Shown: piece by piece, positions 6,601-6,811 of the stretch
Position numbering within the stretch: the first letter of the stretch is position 1
Layout of the letters: each line of letters starts with the position of its first letter
NCBI GenBank assembly: GCA_964343305.1
Contig: CAYFJO010000548.1
Coordinates: 1 to 6,811, forward strand
DNA from: CAYFJO01 sp964343305
GTDB taxonomy: Bacteria; Planctomycetota; Planctomycetia; Pirellulales; Pirellulaceae
Direction: 5' to 3'
Length of the DNA stretch: 6,811 nucleotides
Translations under genes and position numbers: made by a program
Notes under the pieces: generated by a model
What the model was told of the DNA's origin: nothing
What the model saw: the letters and a program-made list of their open reading frames with translations, nothing else
Databases searched by the model: none

Positions 6601-6661
6601 GGGGCGTCAACAAACGGCTTTCAATCACCAGTTTCCAGAAATCTGGAATGGACAAACTCAT
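3605..6661 (-). CDS. Membrane-anchored Ser/Thr pseudokinase with large external region and C-terminal STN-like domain
   Basis: A 1018-residue protein read from ATG at 6661; an in-frame TTG at 6691 adds ten residues but is less likely. Residues 1-70 are the helical domain often found before planctomycete kinases (FWKLVIESRLLTPQQ, LISRNALTQYQATIL). The kinase fold spans about 72-338 but is degenerate. The Gly loop reads IEQGAMSGMF with only the middle Gly kept. The VAIK Lys is Gln105 (VLLQF). HRD is HGD (197-199), with Asp199 and Asn204 kept. DFG is replaced by RDA (217-219). The APE motif (245-247), the following TDIYALG and the GKLPFPG region remain, so the fold is intact but normal ATP catalysis is doubtful. 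A Pro/Ala linker leads to one membrane helix (about 449-472), then an Asp/Gly/Asn/Thr-rich spacer (478-522), an unrecognised external region (about 525-880) and an STN-like domain (about 902-1000; RVSISIKGKTFAEVLTGIV, KLIWVIG). Probably co-transcribed with the zinc-ribbon STN protein after it. Likely a scaffold or sensor rather than an active kinase. Confidence 0.93.
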   Translation of the reverse strand: MSLSIPDFWKLVIESRLLTPQQCQLLGEEFGRVKGAATQGNVRVLSQWLISRNALTQYQATILEAGRSGPFHYGDYKVYDRIEQGAMSGMFRAIHEPTSHPVLLQFVTGEATQDRGKWAELVDKINAQIAVAHPHTSRVYEAVDLSSFKFIATDDIQGQPLDQRIGEGKALRPVDACRLVRQTALGLGAIHQAELVHGDIRIQNLWIDSAGCIKLARDALFEPAPLYLAQTDATSNLHVRADYMAPELAQPEKLPDTLTDIYALGCTMYQLLTGKLPFPGGDVMQKLNRHATEAIQPLEAVGVPQQIAQLVAYMMAKNPSVRYQQAGVVADQLGQFVDPAQLNVQPPAPPASLESYTSWIRQKQATLKTQAPAAPAVAESFPAVADDDGGTAVAAIPTVQAEKPAATRVTSNTAPSGEAPAPATPVKPRKQTNLAASRYEGKKMSKQNWIMIGSSVGGVALFAIVLFIGMSMWGGGEAASDDDNEGENVENNGGDDSEPDDGSGGGSDGETTNNGDATTTTGHMNIMEVPDNPDVHESKKLLWSPPTNGPWINTSYIPAAVRILIAARPAELLASPNGEYILKALGPKFDSGRTAWERLSGFTFSEIEQVTVGFHDNPKPGQVLLPSYRLRLTKPVPEADLVLRWGSPKPSMVPDSEGKIYSLDNGWAFFIPPQEGEEGVSFLLMAPEPFVIETAKAGAAPPLLRREMKELVLATDRDRHFTVVCSPNSLFNDEGQKLFQAEFHKVLDPLKWLIGDKIQATSASIHFDSHFYLEVRLKSAADKETYKLAEELKMRLNSVPTLMEEYIGLINPPAYWTKLSRRFPMQIGFLHSHMRIGVEDKHAVMNAVLPPQAAPNMLAASELVISSTPGATATVVTTTKPEINSYAELLTQEYDLEIGSDDMVNVVSLINEDVPTTFSNLGIKFNLRILGKDLELDGITKNQRVSISIKGKTFAEVLTGIVMSAQGSTDPTLVDKQKLIWVIGPDPDTSEETILLTTRRQAAEKKYTIPGVFIGESS

Positions 6662-6811
6662 GGCAGTGTGTTTCCCTCGTAAATCAACCAATCCACCAAT
6701 TTTCTAGTTTAACGGATGGGTGCGGATTTGTGCAAAGTGTCGGCTAGAAATTCACCCAGTGGGTTGGGGCTGGGTCCGCAATGTTGTTATAAATCGTTCA
6801 GATGGGGACGC
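6662..6811. other. Region upstream of the pseudokinase gene, no gene seen
   Basis: No ORF or RNA gene is supported here. On the minus strand GAGGG lies about 12 bases before the ATG and is a weak, rather distant Shine-Dalgarno. Possible -10-like stretches are TAAACT on the minus strand near 6705 and TATAAA on the plus strand at 6788-6793; the latter could serve a divergent gene outside the window. A short inverted repeat ACCCA-G-TGGGT lies at 6754-6764. None is strong enough to call as a promoter or operator. Confidence 0.4.

Noticed and set aside
6662..6691. TTG start at 6691 for the pseudokinase gene
   Set aside because: Adds only ten residues with no family support; ATG at 6661 gives the usual MSLSIPDFWKL-type start of the helical domain.
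6764..6793. Plus-strand promoter TTGGGG-18-TATAAA near the right edge
   Set aside because: The -35 match is poor and no downstream gene is visible in the window, so it cannot be supported.

Overview
The window looks like a chromosomal segment of a planctomycete, probably of the Pirellula/Rhodopirellula group. Three things point there: a large membrane-anchored Ser/Thr-kinase-like protein with the N-terminal helical domain typical of planctomycete kinases; a zinc-ribbon plus STN/secretin-type membrane protein; and an intergenic repeat built from GGACGGATTG palindromes, whose translations (TDCQSV, RIGNPSYT) recur in planctomycete ORFs. This placement rests on family recognition, not on a database search.

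Layout. 1-198 (+) is the 3' end of a small membrane-protein gene. 199-462 is not empty. It holds a short ORF (259-336) whose middle reads RFDCFWYFFFSP (5 Phe, 1 Trp, 1 Tyr), then a clean intrinsic terminator (366-398), then the Shine-Dalgarno of the next gene. 463-1476 (+) is a Thermotoga-type DAHP synthase (first step of the shikimate pathway) with all metal ligands intact. Leader peptide, competing hairpins and terminator together look like a ribosome-mediated transcription attenuator that senses all three aromatic amino acids. The short ORF is below normal gene-calling length and would usually be missed.

1500-6661 is on the minus strand and converges on the DAHP synthase gene with a 23-bp gap. 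Transcribed first is a 1018-residue membrane protein: helical N-terminal domain, degenerate kinase (pseudokinase) domain, one membrane helix, a large external region and a C-terminal STN-like domain. After a 137-bp gap comes a 655-residue protein: N-terminal zinc ribbon, one membrane helix, an acidic/proline linker and two tandem STN plus secretin-N-like pairs. The gap is almost filled by a 111-bp inverted-repeat element with three palindromes at exact 40-bp spacing.

Working together. The two minus-strand genes are probably one transcript. They encode two single-pass membrane proteins with matched topology and STN-like folds outside the membrane, so a joint envelope or signalling role is a reasonable inference; their actual function is unknown. 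The plus-strand DAHP synthase unit is independent of them.
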